Virus record (IMG/VR): IMGVR_UViG_3300046028_007469
Span: 1-20,218 of that record
Length of the DNA stretch: 20,218 bases
DNA from: a virus
Direction: 5' to 3' (one strand)
In this document: piece by piece, positions 6,247 through 12,501 of the stretch
How the letters are laid out: every line of letters starts with the position of its first letter
How positions within the stretch are numbered: the stretch's first letter is position 1
Position numbers and translations under genes: made by a program
The notes under the pieces: model-generated
What the model was told of the DNA's origin: nothing
The model's database searches: none
Seen by the model: the letters and a program-made list of their open reading frames with translations, nothing else

Positions 6247-6405
6247 ATGCAGTTTAACGTAAATGATGGAGTAGTCAAGATGCTAGAGCTATTAGCTAGT
6301 AATAAATCATTGCAAGCCTTTATTGTTATATTGGCAATCATTATAAGGTCCCCTGATATTATTTCAGCCATGACGGGATTAATCATACAAATAACAAAAG
6401 GGTGA
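6247..6405 (+). CDS. 52-aa membrane peptide, putative holin
   Basis: A short frame from ATG 6247 to TGA 6403-6405 codes 52 residues with one clear membrane segment (SLQAFIVILAIII, about 21-33) and a second weakly hydrophobic part (IISAMTGLIIQI). AGAAGGA about 10 nt upstream is a good ribosome site. The stop overlaps the GTG of the lysozyme (GTGA), the typical holin-endolysin junction. Holin function is inferred from size, membrane segment and position. Confidence 0.65.
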   Translation: MQFNVNDGVVKMLELLASNKSLQAFIVILAIIIRSPDIISAMTGLIIQITKG

Positions 6406-6842
6406 AAGGGATGACAGCGTTAGAAATATTGATGAAGCTAATTAAAGAGTCCGAGGGATGTAGTTTGACGGCTTACCGCTGTCCGGCACATGTACTAACC
6501 ATCGGGTTCGGTCAGACCAAAGGCGTAAAAGAAGGTATGGTATGGACACAGCAACAGGCTGATGATGATTTACTGGTAACAGCAATGGATGTGATTGCAC
6601 AAGCATTAAAGGCCAGTCCAGTGCTAGTTAATGCCACTATGCAACGTCAAGCAGCCATTTCTGACTTCATCTATAACCTTGGTTTGGGTAACTACAACAA
6701 ATCCACACTGAAGCTCAGAGTAGGGCAGAGTAACTGGATCTCAGCAGCAACAGAAATTAAGAAATGGAATAAGGCTGGTGGTGTAGTCTTGAAAGGATTA
6801 ACGATTAGACGCAATAAAGAAGCGGAGTTGTTGCTGGCTTGA
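6402..6842 (+). CDS. GH24 phage lysozyme (endolysin)
   Basis: This is a T4/P22-type muramidase that cleaves the beta-1,4 MurNAc-GlcNAc bond. Numbered from ATG 6411, the family triad E-x8-D-x5-T appears as E15 (KESEG), C24 (AYRCPAH) and T30 (LTIGFGQT), with the expected spacing. The usual Asp is thus Cys, a substitution known in several phage lysozymes and reported as active when made in T4 lysozyme. There is no signal peptide or SAR segment, so export would need a holin. Length, about 143-146 aa, is normal. GTG 6402 overlaps the previous stop and gives three extra residues (MKGMTAL); neither start has a spaced ribosome site, so coupling is likely. Confidence 0.92.
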   Translation: MKGMTALEILMKLIKESEGCSLTAYRCPAHVLTIGFGQTKGVKEGMVWTQQQADDDLLVTAMDVIAQALKASPVLVNATMQRQAAISDFIYNLGLGNYNKSTLKLRVGQSNWISAATEIKKWNKAGGVVLKGLTIRRNKEAELLLA

Positions 6843-7012
6843 TTTAATTTCTTGTAACCATTTGTAACCATTTGTAACCAAATTAATCCGTTAATTTTGA
6901 GTGCTTAAAACACTCTAAGCAGATTATTAGATTAAACTTTGGGAACTTATCATATTTAGTGCATTTGTGTTCTGGTTTGAACCAGTTATATATTTTCTTT
7001 ATCATAAGTTTC
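6843..7012. other. Putative attP region between lysis genes and integrase
   Basis: These 170 non-coding bases lie between convergent endolysin and integrase genes. They hold three 10-bp repeats (see 6852-6881), two mutually exclusive hairpins (GAGTG/CACTC at 6899-6915 and GCTTA/TAAGC at 6903-6920), and a palindrome CTGGTT-TG-AACCAG at 6972-6985. Imperfect inverted arms AACTTATCATA and TATCATAAGTT flank 6943-7012. Attachment sites commonly lie beside the 3' end of int, so this is the best attP candidate. The core crossover sequence cannot be named without the host site. Confidence 0.5.
6852..6881 (+). repeat. Three tandem TTGTAACCAT-type repeats
   Basis: TTGTAACCA occurs three times at an exact 10-bp period, one helical turn, just after the endolysin stop. 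Spacing and location fit integrase arm-type sites. The core AACCAT recurs in the 10-bp repeats upstream of the integrase (8100-8129). Confidence 0.6.
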
Positions 7013-8023
7013 CTAAATATCAACGTCACCGGGATTAATATTGCAGTATCTCTGCAAAGTTTTCCAGCTCGAATGTAAAGTTATCTGCTGTACATCAACT
7101 ATTGATAGTCCTCTTTCAAATAGTCGGCTGGTTGCTTCATGGCGCATATCATGAAAATGTAAATCTTTAATATCCAGTAAGTGACAGGCATTAGTAAAGT
7201 ATTGCCCTACTGTTTTCGAGTTGTATGGAAAAACCCTATCATCAACTTTAGGTTGACGCATGACAATCTTATAAGCACTTAGTGGCATTTTAGCACGTTT
7301 ACTAATGACTCGCTTAAAGGGGTCTTTTAAGCCGTACACCATATACGTCCTATCTTCATGGCGAATATCATCCCACCGAATACGCATGATTTCAGACTGT
7401 CTACGAGCCGAATAGATTGCAAACCACATCAAGTCAAGCATCGGTACATTCATTCCTTGAAGCCGTCTTGATAGCGCCCAGATTTCCTCCTTTGTTGGCC
7501 TTCTAGTTCTAGTCTCAGACGATTTAATCAAGCCATTGTCTTTGAGTATCTTTCTGGCCTCGTCAAATATGCCCATATTAAAATCTAGCTTGTGCATACC
7601 TGACATGGTTTGAATAACACCACTAAGCCAAATCAAATCATTTCCAGCGGTTTGCGGCTGGCACTCCTCATTCCTGAGCTTAATATGTTTCACCAAATCT
7701 CTTACTGTTAATTTATGGATATCGATCTTACAAATATCCCTCCTTCTTAATCCCTTTATGTCAGCCTTTTTGGTTCGCCCTTCTGGACTAAACGATTCGA
7801 TATATTCATCAATTAAAGTACCAATAGGCAGATAGGCTTTCTTGGCATAGACGGACGTTTCTTGTAATTCAACCTCGCGTCTCATGCCCCAGTCTTTAGC
7901 CAATTTAGATTTTAAAAAGGTTTTAGACTCTCGATGAATTACAATGCCATCTTTTCTGATGACCACCTCACATTTAAATTTAATAGTGCCATCTGTGAGG
8001 ATATATTTTCTTATTGAAGCCAT
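7013..8023 (-). CDS. int: Tyrosine site-specific recombinase (phage integrase)
   Basis: From ATG 8023 this is 336 aa, starting MASIRKYILTDGTIKFKCEV, the usual beta-sheet arm-binding N-terminus. The in-frame ATG at 8056 would add 11 residues through an inverted repeat and has no ribosome site. The catalytic set is visible: Arg208 (ARRQSEI), a beta-hairpin Lys in GLKDPFKR, H291-x-x-R294 (HDMRHEA), the LHSSW box replacing the second His region, and Tyr326 (LQRYCNI). It would integrate and excise the phage at att. It is the last gene of the leftward operon, next to a PrtN-like protein that may be the directionality factor. Confidence 0.93.
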   Translation of the reverse strand: MASIRKYILTDGTIKFKCEVVIRKDGIVIHRESKTFLKSKLAKDWGMRREVELQETSVYAKKAYLPIGTLIDEYIESFSPEGRTKKADIKGLRRRDICKIDIHKLTVRDLVKHIKLRNEECQPQTAGNDLIWLSGVIQTMSGMHKLDFNMGIFDEARKILKDNGLIKSSETRTRRPTKEEIWALSRRLQGMNVPMLDLMWFAIYSARRQSEIMRIRWDDIRHEDRTYMVYGLKDPFKRVISKRAKMPLSAYKIVMRQPKVDDRVFPYNSKTVGQYFTNACHLLDIKDLHFHDMRHEATSRLFERGLSIVDVQQITLHSSWKTLQRYCNINPGDVDI

Positions 8024-8025
8024 AA

Positions 8026-8068
8026 TCAGTCCGCATGAAAGTTTCACTGTCAACATTATGCGGACTGA
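8026..8068. repeat. 11-bp inverted repeat at the integrase start
   Basis: TCAGTCCGCAT (8026-8036) and ATGCGGACTGA (8058-8068) form a perfect inverted repeat with a 21-nt loop just upstream of the preferred integrase start codon at 8023. In mRNA it would form a stable stem that could hide the start region. The same GCGGACTG core recurs at 8200-8220. Confidence 0.75.
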
Positions 8069-8099
8069 TATACCTAAAATGCAAGATTTTAATCTATTT

Positions 8100-8129
8100 T
8101 AAACCATGATAAACCGAGATAAACTGGAT
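8100..8129 (+). repeat. Three tandem 10-bp TAAACC-type repeats upstream of int
   Basis: TAAACCATGA, TAAACCGAGA and TAAACTGGAT follow each other at a 10-bp period. They are phased like protein-binding sites and share AACCAT with the repeats beyond the other end of int. Confidence 0.55.
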
Positions 8130-8199
8130 CATAGCTTCTGTGTTGCGCCCATGCTGGATTGGACGAATATGCCATATAAAATGCGGTATGTAGCGCTTC

Positions 8200-8220
8200 A
8201 TGCGGACTGGACGCGGACTG
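8200..8220 (+). repeat. Tandem GCGGACTG repeats
   Basis: ATGCGGACTG (8200-8209) and ACGCGGACTG (8211-8220) are direct repeats 11 bp apart. Together with the two arms at 8026-8068 they make four copies of an eight-base core within 200 bp, between the integrase and the PrtN-like gene. Confidence 0.6.
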
Positions 8221-8227
8221 CTTAAAC

Positions 8228-8236
8228 TTATCCACA
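8228..8236 (+). promoter_or_regulatory. Consensus DnaA box
   Basis: TTATCCACA is a perfect match to the DnaA-box consensus, beside the repeat cluster upstream of int. It stands alone, so replication-origin function is not established. Confidence 0.35.
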
Positions 8237-8240
8237 GATT

Positions 8241-8468
8241 TTATGATCTGGAACGGCTGTCTAAAACGTCTGCTAATTGCTCAATATCGACAAGCCAAGG
8301 TGATTTTGCAGATCCAAGTCTAAATGCTTTTATACCACCCAACTCATTTTTTAACGCCATTTTAGAGATTACACTCGCATCGCTAATGCCCAAATACTCA
8401 GTCGATATTTGAAGCAGGGGTACAAACTTTTTATTATACTGCTTAAATAATGCTTCAGATGTTTTCAT
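8241..8468 (-). CDS. PrtN-like DNA-binding regulator, candidate excisionase
   Basis: This 75-aa protein fits the pyocin-activator PrtN pattern: N-terminal FKQYNKKFVPLLQISTEYLG, a central helix-turn-helix-like part (ISDASVISKMALKNEL), then KAFRLGSAKSPWLVDIEQLADVLDSR, matching the family's FRLG...VHIxDLAxYID ending. PrtN proteins bind DNA and activate transcription, and small relatives act as phage excisionases. Lying directly upstream of int and the repeat cluster, a recombination-directionality role is plausible. Its start overlaps the preceding stop by four bases. Confidence 0.75.
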   Translation of the reverse strand: MKTSEALFKQYNKKFVPLLQISTEYLGISDASVISKMALKNELGGIKAFRLGSAKSPWLVDIEQLADVLDSRSRS

Positions 8469-8740
8469 TCCAAACCTACCTCATTCCTAATCACCGGTGG
8501 TGTAAGCGTATAAGGATTATTAGGTGACTGAGTGGACCATTCAGCACCGTAACGACCATTCGGATTATTGATAGAATTAACTCCCCAGGTACTGCCATAC
8601 GGTCCACTTGGATTAGCGGTTGAATCATACTGATAGGGAGATCCACCTAATTTACCGAGATAGGTACCATCTTGAGCATAGATCTCAGCACCTGTTGCTG
8701 ATGTACTTAGTAACAGCAACACAATTAATTTAATTTTCAT
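8465..8740 (-). CDS. Small secreted protein with Asn/Pro/Gly/Tyr repeats
   Basis: This 91-aa protein has a clear signal peptide (MKIKLIVLLLLSTSATGA, cleavage near residue 18). Its mature part has repeats of the type NPxGxYGxxW and SxNNPY: YLGKLGG, NPSGPYGSTWG, NPNGRYGAEWS and SPNNPYT. Similar secreted proteins of unknown function occur in many bacteria and temperate phages. The ribosome site AGAGGA is 8 nt from ATG 8740. A secreted product within an early operon is unusual and suggests a lysogenic accessory role, which is inference. Confidence 0.78.
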   Translation of the reverse strand: MKIKLIVLLLLSTSATGAEIYAQDGTYLGKLGGSPYQYDSTANPSGPYGSTWGVNSINNPNGRYGAEWSTQSPNNPYTLTPPVIRNEVGLE

Positions 8741-8900
8741 GTGAAATTTCCTCTAGTGATTTAATATTCTGTTGCAATGCGTAATAACCCATTGCATGTA
8801 GACAGGCTTCGTAGGAACCGTCTGTTGATGATTCACAGCCACTCGCTTGTAGTTTTATTTCTGATAGGCGTTGTTTCATTTCTTCAAGATTAGAGATCAT
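8730..8900 (-). CDS. 56-aa helical small protein
   Basis: ATG 8900 to TAA 8730-8732 codes 56 residues, starting MISNLEEMKQRLSEIKLQ and containing GCESSTDGSYEACLHAMGYY. GAGGGAG about 7 nt upstream is a strong ribosome site. It overlaps both neighbours by about 11 bases, as expected in a compact phage operon. It has two cysteines and is otherwise an amphipathic helix; the family is unknown. Confidence 0.6.
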   Translation of the reverse strand: MISNLEEMKQRLSEIKLQASGCESSTDGSYEACLHAMGYYALQQNIKSLEEISHEN

Positions 8901-9078
8901 TTCTTTTCTCCCTCTCTGCCAGCATCGCCATCATCGCATTTGCGAACCATCCCAACATAACCTCATCATTTAAATTACATTCTGGATTACACTCTCTAAA
9001 AAACTTTGTCCAAGCCAATGCACTTGAGTTGCTGTGTATGCTCATATCATAAGGAGCGGGTTTGTCTTTACTCATCAT
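8890..9078 (-). CDS. Small phage protein of unknown function
   Basis: This 62-aa protein starts MMSKDKPAPYDMSIHSNSSA, continues with two Cys close together (RECNPECN) and ends with helix EVMLGWFANAMMAMLAEREK. It immediately follows the upstream stop codon and overlaps the downstream gene. Two tandem ATGs (9078 and 9075) are possible starts. No family recognised. Confidence 0.6.
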   Translation of the reverse strand: MMSKDKPAPYDMSIHSNSSALAWTKFFRECNPECNLNDEVMLGWFANAMMAMLAEREKRNDL

Positions 9079-9258
9079 CTACTCTTTATCTTTAATTGCT
9101 TTATCGACATTAAAGCTCTCTGCAAAATGAACCATCGAGCCATTGCCGGTCATGCAATACCTAAAATTTCCATCGTCTCTAAATACTATGTATTTAGTTT
9201 TTGATTCATCACCGGTAATGGTGAATACAGCGTTAAGCGGTAAATCTTTCAGTTTCAT
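9079..9258 (-). CDS. Small phage protein of unknown function
   Basis: This 59-aa protein starts at ATG 9258, preceded by AGAAGG at 8-nt spacing; a TTG at 9276 would add six residues but lacks a ribosome site. It is a compact alpha/beta domain: LPLNAVFTITGDESKTKYIVFRD then YCMTGNGSMVHF. It resembles small single-domain phage proteins with beta-barrel character; no function assigned. It overlaps the DUF1289-like frame by 26 bases. Confidence 0.65.
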   Translation of the reverse strand: MKLKDLPLNAVFTITGDESKTKYIVFRDDGNFRYCMTGNGSMVHFAESFNVDKAIKDKE

Positions 9259-9352
9259 TTCTTTTACCTTCTTCAATTATTTCTTCAATCGTTCTTTTGC
9301 AACCTAAGCAAACACCATTCTCTAACCAGCATTTGTTAATACACTTACTCAT
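9233..9352 (-). CDS. 39-aa DUF1289-like Cys peptide
   Basis: ATG 9352 to TAA 9233-9235 codes 39 residues. MSKCINKCWLENGVCLGCKR followed by TIEEI matches the DUF1289 pattern (C-x3-C-x6-C-x2-C-x-RT-x2-EI), a short four-cysteine domain of unknown function probably binding a metal. It overlaps the genes on both sides. The conserved Cys spacing and the RT/EI ending are the evidence that this tiny frame is real. Confidence 0.7.
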   Translation of the reverse strand: MSKCINKCWLENGVCLGCKRTIEEIIEEGKRNETERFTA

Positions 9353-9647
9353 AACATAGAGCTTCAAAATTAACCTCCACGTTCAAAAACATCTGGCCAT
9401 TAAAATAAGAGTCGATCCGCTTAATTCCACCAAACTGCATTAACGTATCTTTTCGGGTACGAGTTAGCTTTTTAGGTTTGATGTTATTTAAAATAAAATC
9501 ATCAACAACCTGTTCGTCATACATCAAATGCCTACCATGCTTGCAAACATGATCTGGAAAATGTTTCCATAGCTTTTGCATCCTTGCTCTAAGTTGTTTT
9601 CTTGTGATTCCCAACTTTGCTGCAATATGATCTCTATTCACTAGCAT
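9345..9647 (-). CDS. Putative small DNA-binding protein
   Basis: This 100-aa basic protein has an N-terminal helix-turn-helix-like segment, HIAAKLGITRKQLRARMQKLW (about residues 7-27). A second helix pair follows with VVDDFILNNIKPKKLTRTRK, and the C-terminus is YFNGQMFLNVEVNF. It overlaps the end of the preceding HTH gene by 14 bases. It is likely a phage regulator or replication accessory; the family is not identified. Confidence 0.62.
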   Translation of the reverse strand: MLVNRDHIAAKLGITRKQLRARMQKLWKHFPDHVCKHGRHLMYDEQVVDDFILNNIKPKKLTRTRKDTLMQFGGIKRIDSYFNGQMFLNVEVNFEALCYE

Positions 9648-9987
9648 TTGTAAGCCTATCTATTGTGTGTAGCCTATTTAGCCTGGCGGGTTGATAGAAA
9701 TTAATCAGCATCTCTGGATACTCAAACGGCTGTCCAGGTTGCTGTGTAAAATAAACATCCGACTCGTTATTAAAATCGTAGGCTTTCTTTATGCCAGTTT
9801 TGGGACCGTTACGAACCTCAGAAAGAATCGTATCTTTTAAAGCATCAATATCTTCCTTCAAGTAATACTTCTTACCTTTGATCGTGACAGGTTTAGGTAT
9901 CTTTCCAATATTCCCCCAACGATAAACCGTCAAGGGGCTTGTTTTCAGAATGACGCAGACTTCACATCGGTTGTAGTAGCGATTCAT
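9634..9987 (-). CDS. AlpA/MerR-like helix-turn-helix protein
   Basis: This 117-aa protein begins with a winged-helix DNA-binding domain: CEVCVILKTSPLTVYRWGNI (recognition helix about 15-25), GKIPKPVTIKGKKYYLKEDIDAL (wing and helix). That is the layout of excisionase/AlpA-type domains. The C-terminal half (about 60-117) is of unknown fold. GAGG at 7-nt spacing supports ATG 9987. It may be a transcription factor or a replication-initiation helper, as it lies beside the helicase. Confidence 0.72.
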   Translation of the reverse strand: MNRYYNRCEVCVILKTSPLTVYRWGNIGKIPKPVTIKGKKYYLKEDIDALKDTILSEVRNGPKTGIKKAYDFNNESDVYFTQQPGQPFEYPEMLINFYQPARLNRLHTIDRLTNASE

Positions 9988-9989
9988 AG

Positions 9990-11603
9990 TTAAGCCTCTA
10001 ATTTAACGATTTTGGGATAGGTGCCTGACTCATCAACTACCGCTGCTGTTGGTTTGGTTGCGTGTTCTCTTGCCAGCTGTACACAATCGCCCAGATCATT
10101 AGGAGGCGGTGCAGACCGATAGGCTATCCACCTTGCCCACCATTGCAGAGCCTTTTCTTTAGCAAAGCCTTGATGGTTAAAACAGATCCACTCAGTACCT
10201 ATAATTTTCAATCCAGCCCAATAATCAACTCTCATACAGGGATTGCCGCTTTGTTTTCCAATATGCTCTCTGTAAGTGACGTTAGTGACATCATAAGTAA
10301 CAATCTTGGCCTCTAACTGGCTCCTCATGATTGCCGCGTTACTGGCTTCTCTTGCGGCTTTCTCTTCAGCTTCTCGCATCAGTGAGCCACACTCAGGACA
10401 CTCCAGTAAACTAGCCGGCCTAACTTGCGCCCCGCAGTCATCGCAAATAGCATAAGGCGCAGCACCAGAATTAGATGATTTACTTTTCTTCCTACCTTTT
10501 ATTGCATCTACTGGGCCGAGACGAGCAGTTGTATCGGTGAAGTCAAGCCACAAGCAATCCGTCTTACCATTCGATATGCGCATACCACGACCAGAGCCTT
10601 GCACATAAAGAACAGGGCTTTTAGTCGGGCGTAACCACAATATGCAGTCAATATCTTCAACATCAAATCCGGTAGCCAATGCTAAAACAGTAACCAGGCA
10701 ACGCAATTCACCCCGTTTAAAGCTGTCGATCAGCTCTTCACGTTCTTTCTTAGGTGTTGAGCCACAGACCAGAGCAACCGCTATGCCTAGCTCAGTAAGA
10801 CAGCTTACTAAGTGTTCAGCATTGGCAACAGTTGGAGTAAAGGCTATCCACTTCCTTCTATCTACAGCTAAGTTACAAGCCTCAACCGCTGCTGACTCTA
10901 TATAAGTGTCAACACGCTCAGATAGATCCGAAATAGCGAAGTCGCCATTAACGATTTTCAAGTCGTCAGTTTCAATATGCGTACTGACGTTATCAATAGG
11001 CCGTATCAGTGGCGATAGAAAACCAAGATCCAGTAATTGCTGTATCTTTACTTCGTGAGCTATGGAGCAAAACAGCGGGTCCTTACCGTCGGTTAGCCAC
11101 GTACCGTTACCTCTAAAGGGAGTCGCTGTTAAGCCGACTACTCTAAACTCACAATACTTGGCCAGATCATTTAGAAATTGGCGGTATTGACCTGAGCCAT
11201 CAGGGTTGACCAAATGGCACTCATCGATAATTACACAATGGATATTGCCTAAGACATGTGCATTTTTAGCGATAGAGCCAATGGTCGCGACTATCACATC
11301 CGCTGTTGGTACTTTCTGCCCTAAGCTGGCAGAGTAATAACCGATACTGAGATGACGAGGCAATATGCGCCTTAACTTGTCGGCATTTTGTTCAGCTAGT
11401 TCTTTGGATGGTACTAAAATGATTGTTCTTGGATGAGCTTCAGGCCAGGTATCAAATAACAATCTGACTAACTCAGCAATGATAATTGACTTACCGGCAC
11501 CGGTAGGTAGAGCCAGTATGGGACAGCGATCAATAGACGGATTACCAACCCACCAGTGATATAGTGCGTCTATGCTCTCCTGTTGATATTCACGGGGTTT
11601 CAT
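9990..11603 (-). CDS. SF2 DEAD/DEAH-box helicase with zinc ribbon
   Basis: This 537-aa protein starts at ATG 11603, supported by GAGGA about 8-9 nt upstream. Superfamily 2 motifs are present in order: Q-tip REYQQES, Walker A PTGAGKS (33-39), Ia VPSKELAEQN, DECH (127-130), GLTATPFRG (motif III), the ATGFDVEDID region and QGSGRGMR (motif VI, GRGxR). A C-terminal zinc ribbon CDDC...CPEC follows, then about 140 residues of unknown fold. Such phage helicases unwind DNA during replication or recombination. It overlaps the 3' end of the repeat-protein gene by 14 bases. Confidence 0.92.
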   Translation of the reverse strand: MKPREYQQESIDALYHWWVGNPSIDRCPILALPTGAGKSIIIAELVRLLFDTWPEAHPRTIILVPSKELAEQNADKLRRILPRHLSIGYYSASLGQKVPTADVIVATIGSIAKNAHVLGNIHCVIIDECHLVNPDGSGQYRQFLNDLAKYCEFRVVGLTATPFRGNGTWLTDGKDPLFCSIAHEVKIQQLLDLGFLSPLIRPIDNVSTHIETDDLKIVNGDFAISDLSERVDTYIESAAVEACNLAVDRRKWIAFTPTVANAEHLVSCLTELGIAVALVCGSTPKKEREELIDSFKRGELRCLVTVLALATGFDVEDIDCILWLRPTKSPVLYVQGSGRGMRISNGKTDCLWLDFTDTTARLGPVDAIKGRKKSKSSNSGAAPYAICDDCGAQVRPASLLECPECGSLMREAEEKAAREASNAAIMRSQLEAKIVTYDVTNVTYREHIGKQSGNPCMRVDYWAGLKIIGTEWICFNHQGFAKEKALQWWARWIAYRSAPPPNDLGDCVQLAREHATKPTAAVVDESGTYPKIVKLEA

Positions 11604-12066
11604 TATTGTATTCCTCACATTCTTTATAAAAACTTATCTGTAAATCTTCGTAATCTTGTTTTCTGGCTTGGTAATTAGCCTTACGTCTAGCACTAACGGA
11701 TTCTTTATTAGCTTGGTAATAATCCTTATTTTTAGCCGACTCAGCTTCTTTATTAGCTTCGTAACTAGCCTTTCTTGTAGCCGCAACTAATTCTTTATTA
11801 GCGTGTTTATAAACCTTACTGTAAGCCGCAATAGCTTCTTTATTGGTTTCTCTATAAACCTTAGTTCTAGCTAAAATAGCTTCTTTATTAGCTTGTTGAT
11901 AAGCCTTTTGTCTAGCTAAAATAGCTTCTTTATTAGCTTGGTAATAATCCTTATTTTTAGCCGACTCAGCTTCTTTATTAGCTTGGTAATAATCCTTATT
12001 TTTAGCCGACTCAGCTTCTTTGTTAGCTTCGTAATAAACCTTAGCTTGTTCTTTAGTGTGAGCCAC
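11590..12066 (-). CDS. 15-residue-repeat protein A
   Basis: This 158-aa protein is made of about eight tandem 15-residue units of the form YYxANKEAxxAxxKx, ending with a distinct tail ARKQDYEDLQISFYKECEEY. It is wholly helical, Lys/Ala/Glu-rich, and repeats at the DNA level every 45 bp. It starts with GTG 12066 (AHTKEQAKVY), whose ribosome site GGAG lies within the end of the preceding gene. Similar repeats occur next to HNH or DNA-binding domains in phage proteins, but no such domain is present here. Fifteen-residue periodicity can form a right-handed coiled coil or a charged helical rod. Function unknown. Confidence 0.72.
   Translation of the reverse strand: MAHTKEQAKVYYEANKEAESAKNKDYYQANKEAESAKNKDYYQANKEAILARQKAYQQANKEAILARTKVYRETNKEAIAAYSKVYKHANKELVAATRKASYEANKEAESAKNKDYYQANKESVSARRKANYQARKQDYEDLQISFYKECEEYNNETP
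11612..11669 (+). repeat. 58-bp exact repeat at the 3' end of repeat gene A
   Basis: Identical to 12076-12133 (offset 464 bp). It codes the shared C-terminal tail of the two repeat proteins and shows that one gene arose by tandem duplication of the other. Confidence 0.95.
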
Positions 12067-12470
12067 TAGAAATACTCCTCACATTCTTTATAAAAACTTA
12101 TCTGTAAATCTTCGTAATCTTGTTTTCTGGCTTCTTTATAAGCCTTTTGTCTAGCTGCAATAGATTCTTTATTAGCTTGGTAACTAGCCTTATTTTTAGC
12201 TAAAACAGATTCTTTATTAGCTTTGTAATAATCTTTTCTATAAGCCGCAACTAATTCTTTATTAGCGTGTTTATAAACCTTAGCTTTAGTCGCAATAGCT
12301 TCTTTATTGGCTTCTCTATAAGCCTTATTCCTAGCTAAAACAGCTTCTTTGTTAGCTTCTCTATAAGCCTTTTGTCTAGCTAAAATAGCTTCTTTATTGG
12401 CTTCGTACTCAGCCTTTTTTCTAACCGCAATAGCGTCTTTATTGACTGCTACCCAAGCCTTAGTAGCCAT
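12066..12470 (-). CDS. 15-residue-repeat protein B, paralogue of A
   Basis: This 134-aa paralogue of the downstream gene has about seven 15-residue units (YREANKEAxxAxxKx) and the same C-terminal tail. The N-terminus, MATKAWVAVNKDAIAV, is its own. ATG 12470 has a good ribosome site (CGGAG at 8 nt) that lies inside the 30-bp repeat 12468-12497. It overlaps the next gene by one base. Unit number and order differ from protein A, so repeats have been gained or lost since duplication. Function unknown. Confidence 0.72.
   Translation of the reverse strand: MATKAWVAVNKDAIAVRKKAEYEANKEAILARQKAYREANKEAVLARNKAYREANKEAIATKAKVYKHANKELVAAYRKDYYKANKESVLAKNKASYQANKESIAARQKAYKEARKQDYEDLQISFYKECEEYF
12076..12133 (+). 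repeat. 58-bp exact repeat at the 3' end of repeat gene B
   Basis: Second copy of 11612-11669, coding the ARKQDYEDLQ...KECEEY tail of protein B. Confidence 0.95.
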
Positions 12471-12497
12471 TAAAAATACTCCGGTGTCTCAACTATC
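12468..12497 (+). repeat. 30-bp direct repeat, distal copy
   Basis: Identical to 12898-12927 (offset 430 bp). On the minus strand it reads as the end of the nuclease gene (IVETPEYF, stop), a CGGAG ribosome site and the TAATG stop-start junction. Here it precedes repeat protein B although the nuclease gene ends elsewhere, so it is a duplicated remnant. Confidence 0.93.
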
Positions 12498-12501
12498 ATG
12501 A

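Noticed and set aside
204-6842. A second variable repeat elsewhere
   Set aside because: I saw no other copy of the GGCTTTCGCTCGG segment or related repeat in the window outside VR and TR.
8200-8412. 70-aa plus frame opposite the PrtN-like gene
   Set aside because: It is antisense to a recognisable protein and starts inside the repeat cluster without a ribosome site.
11640-12470. CRISPR-like array
   Set aside because: The 45-bp periodic repeats are in frame protein-coding units without unique spacers, and the Cas4-like nuclease nearby belongs to a phage recombination set.
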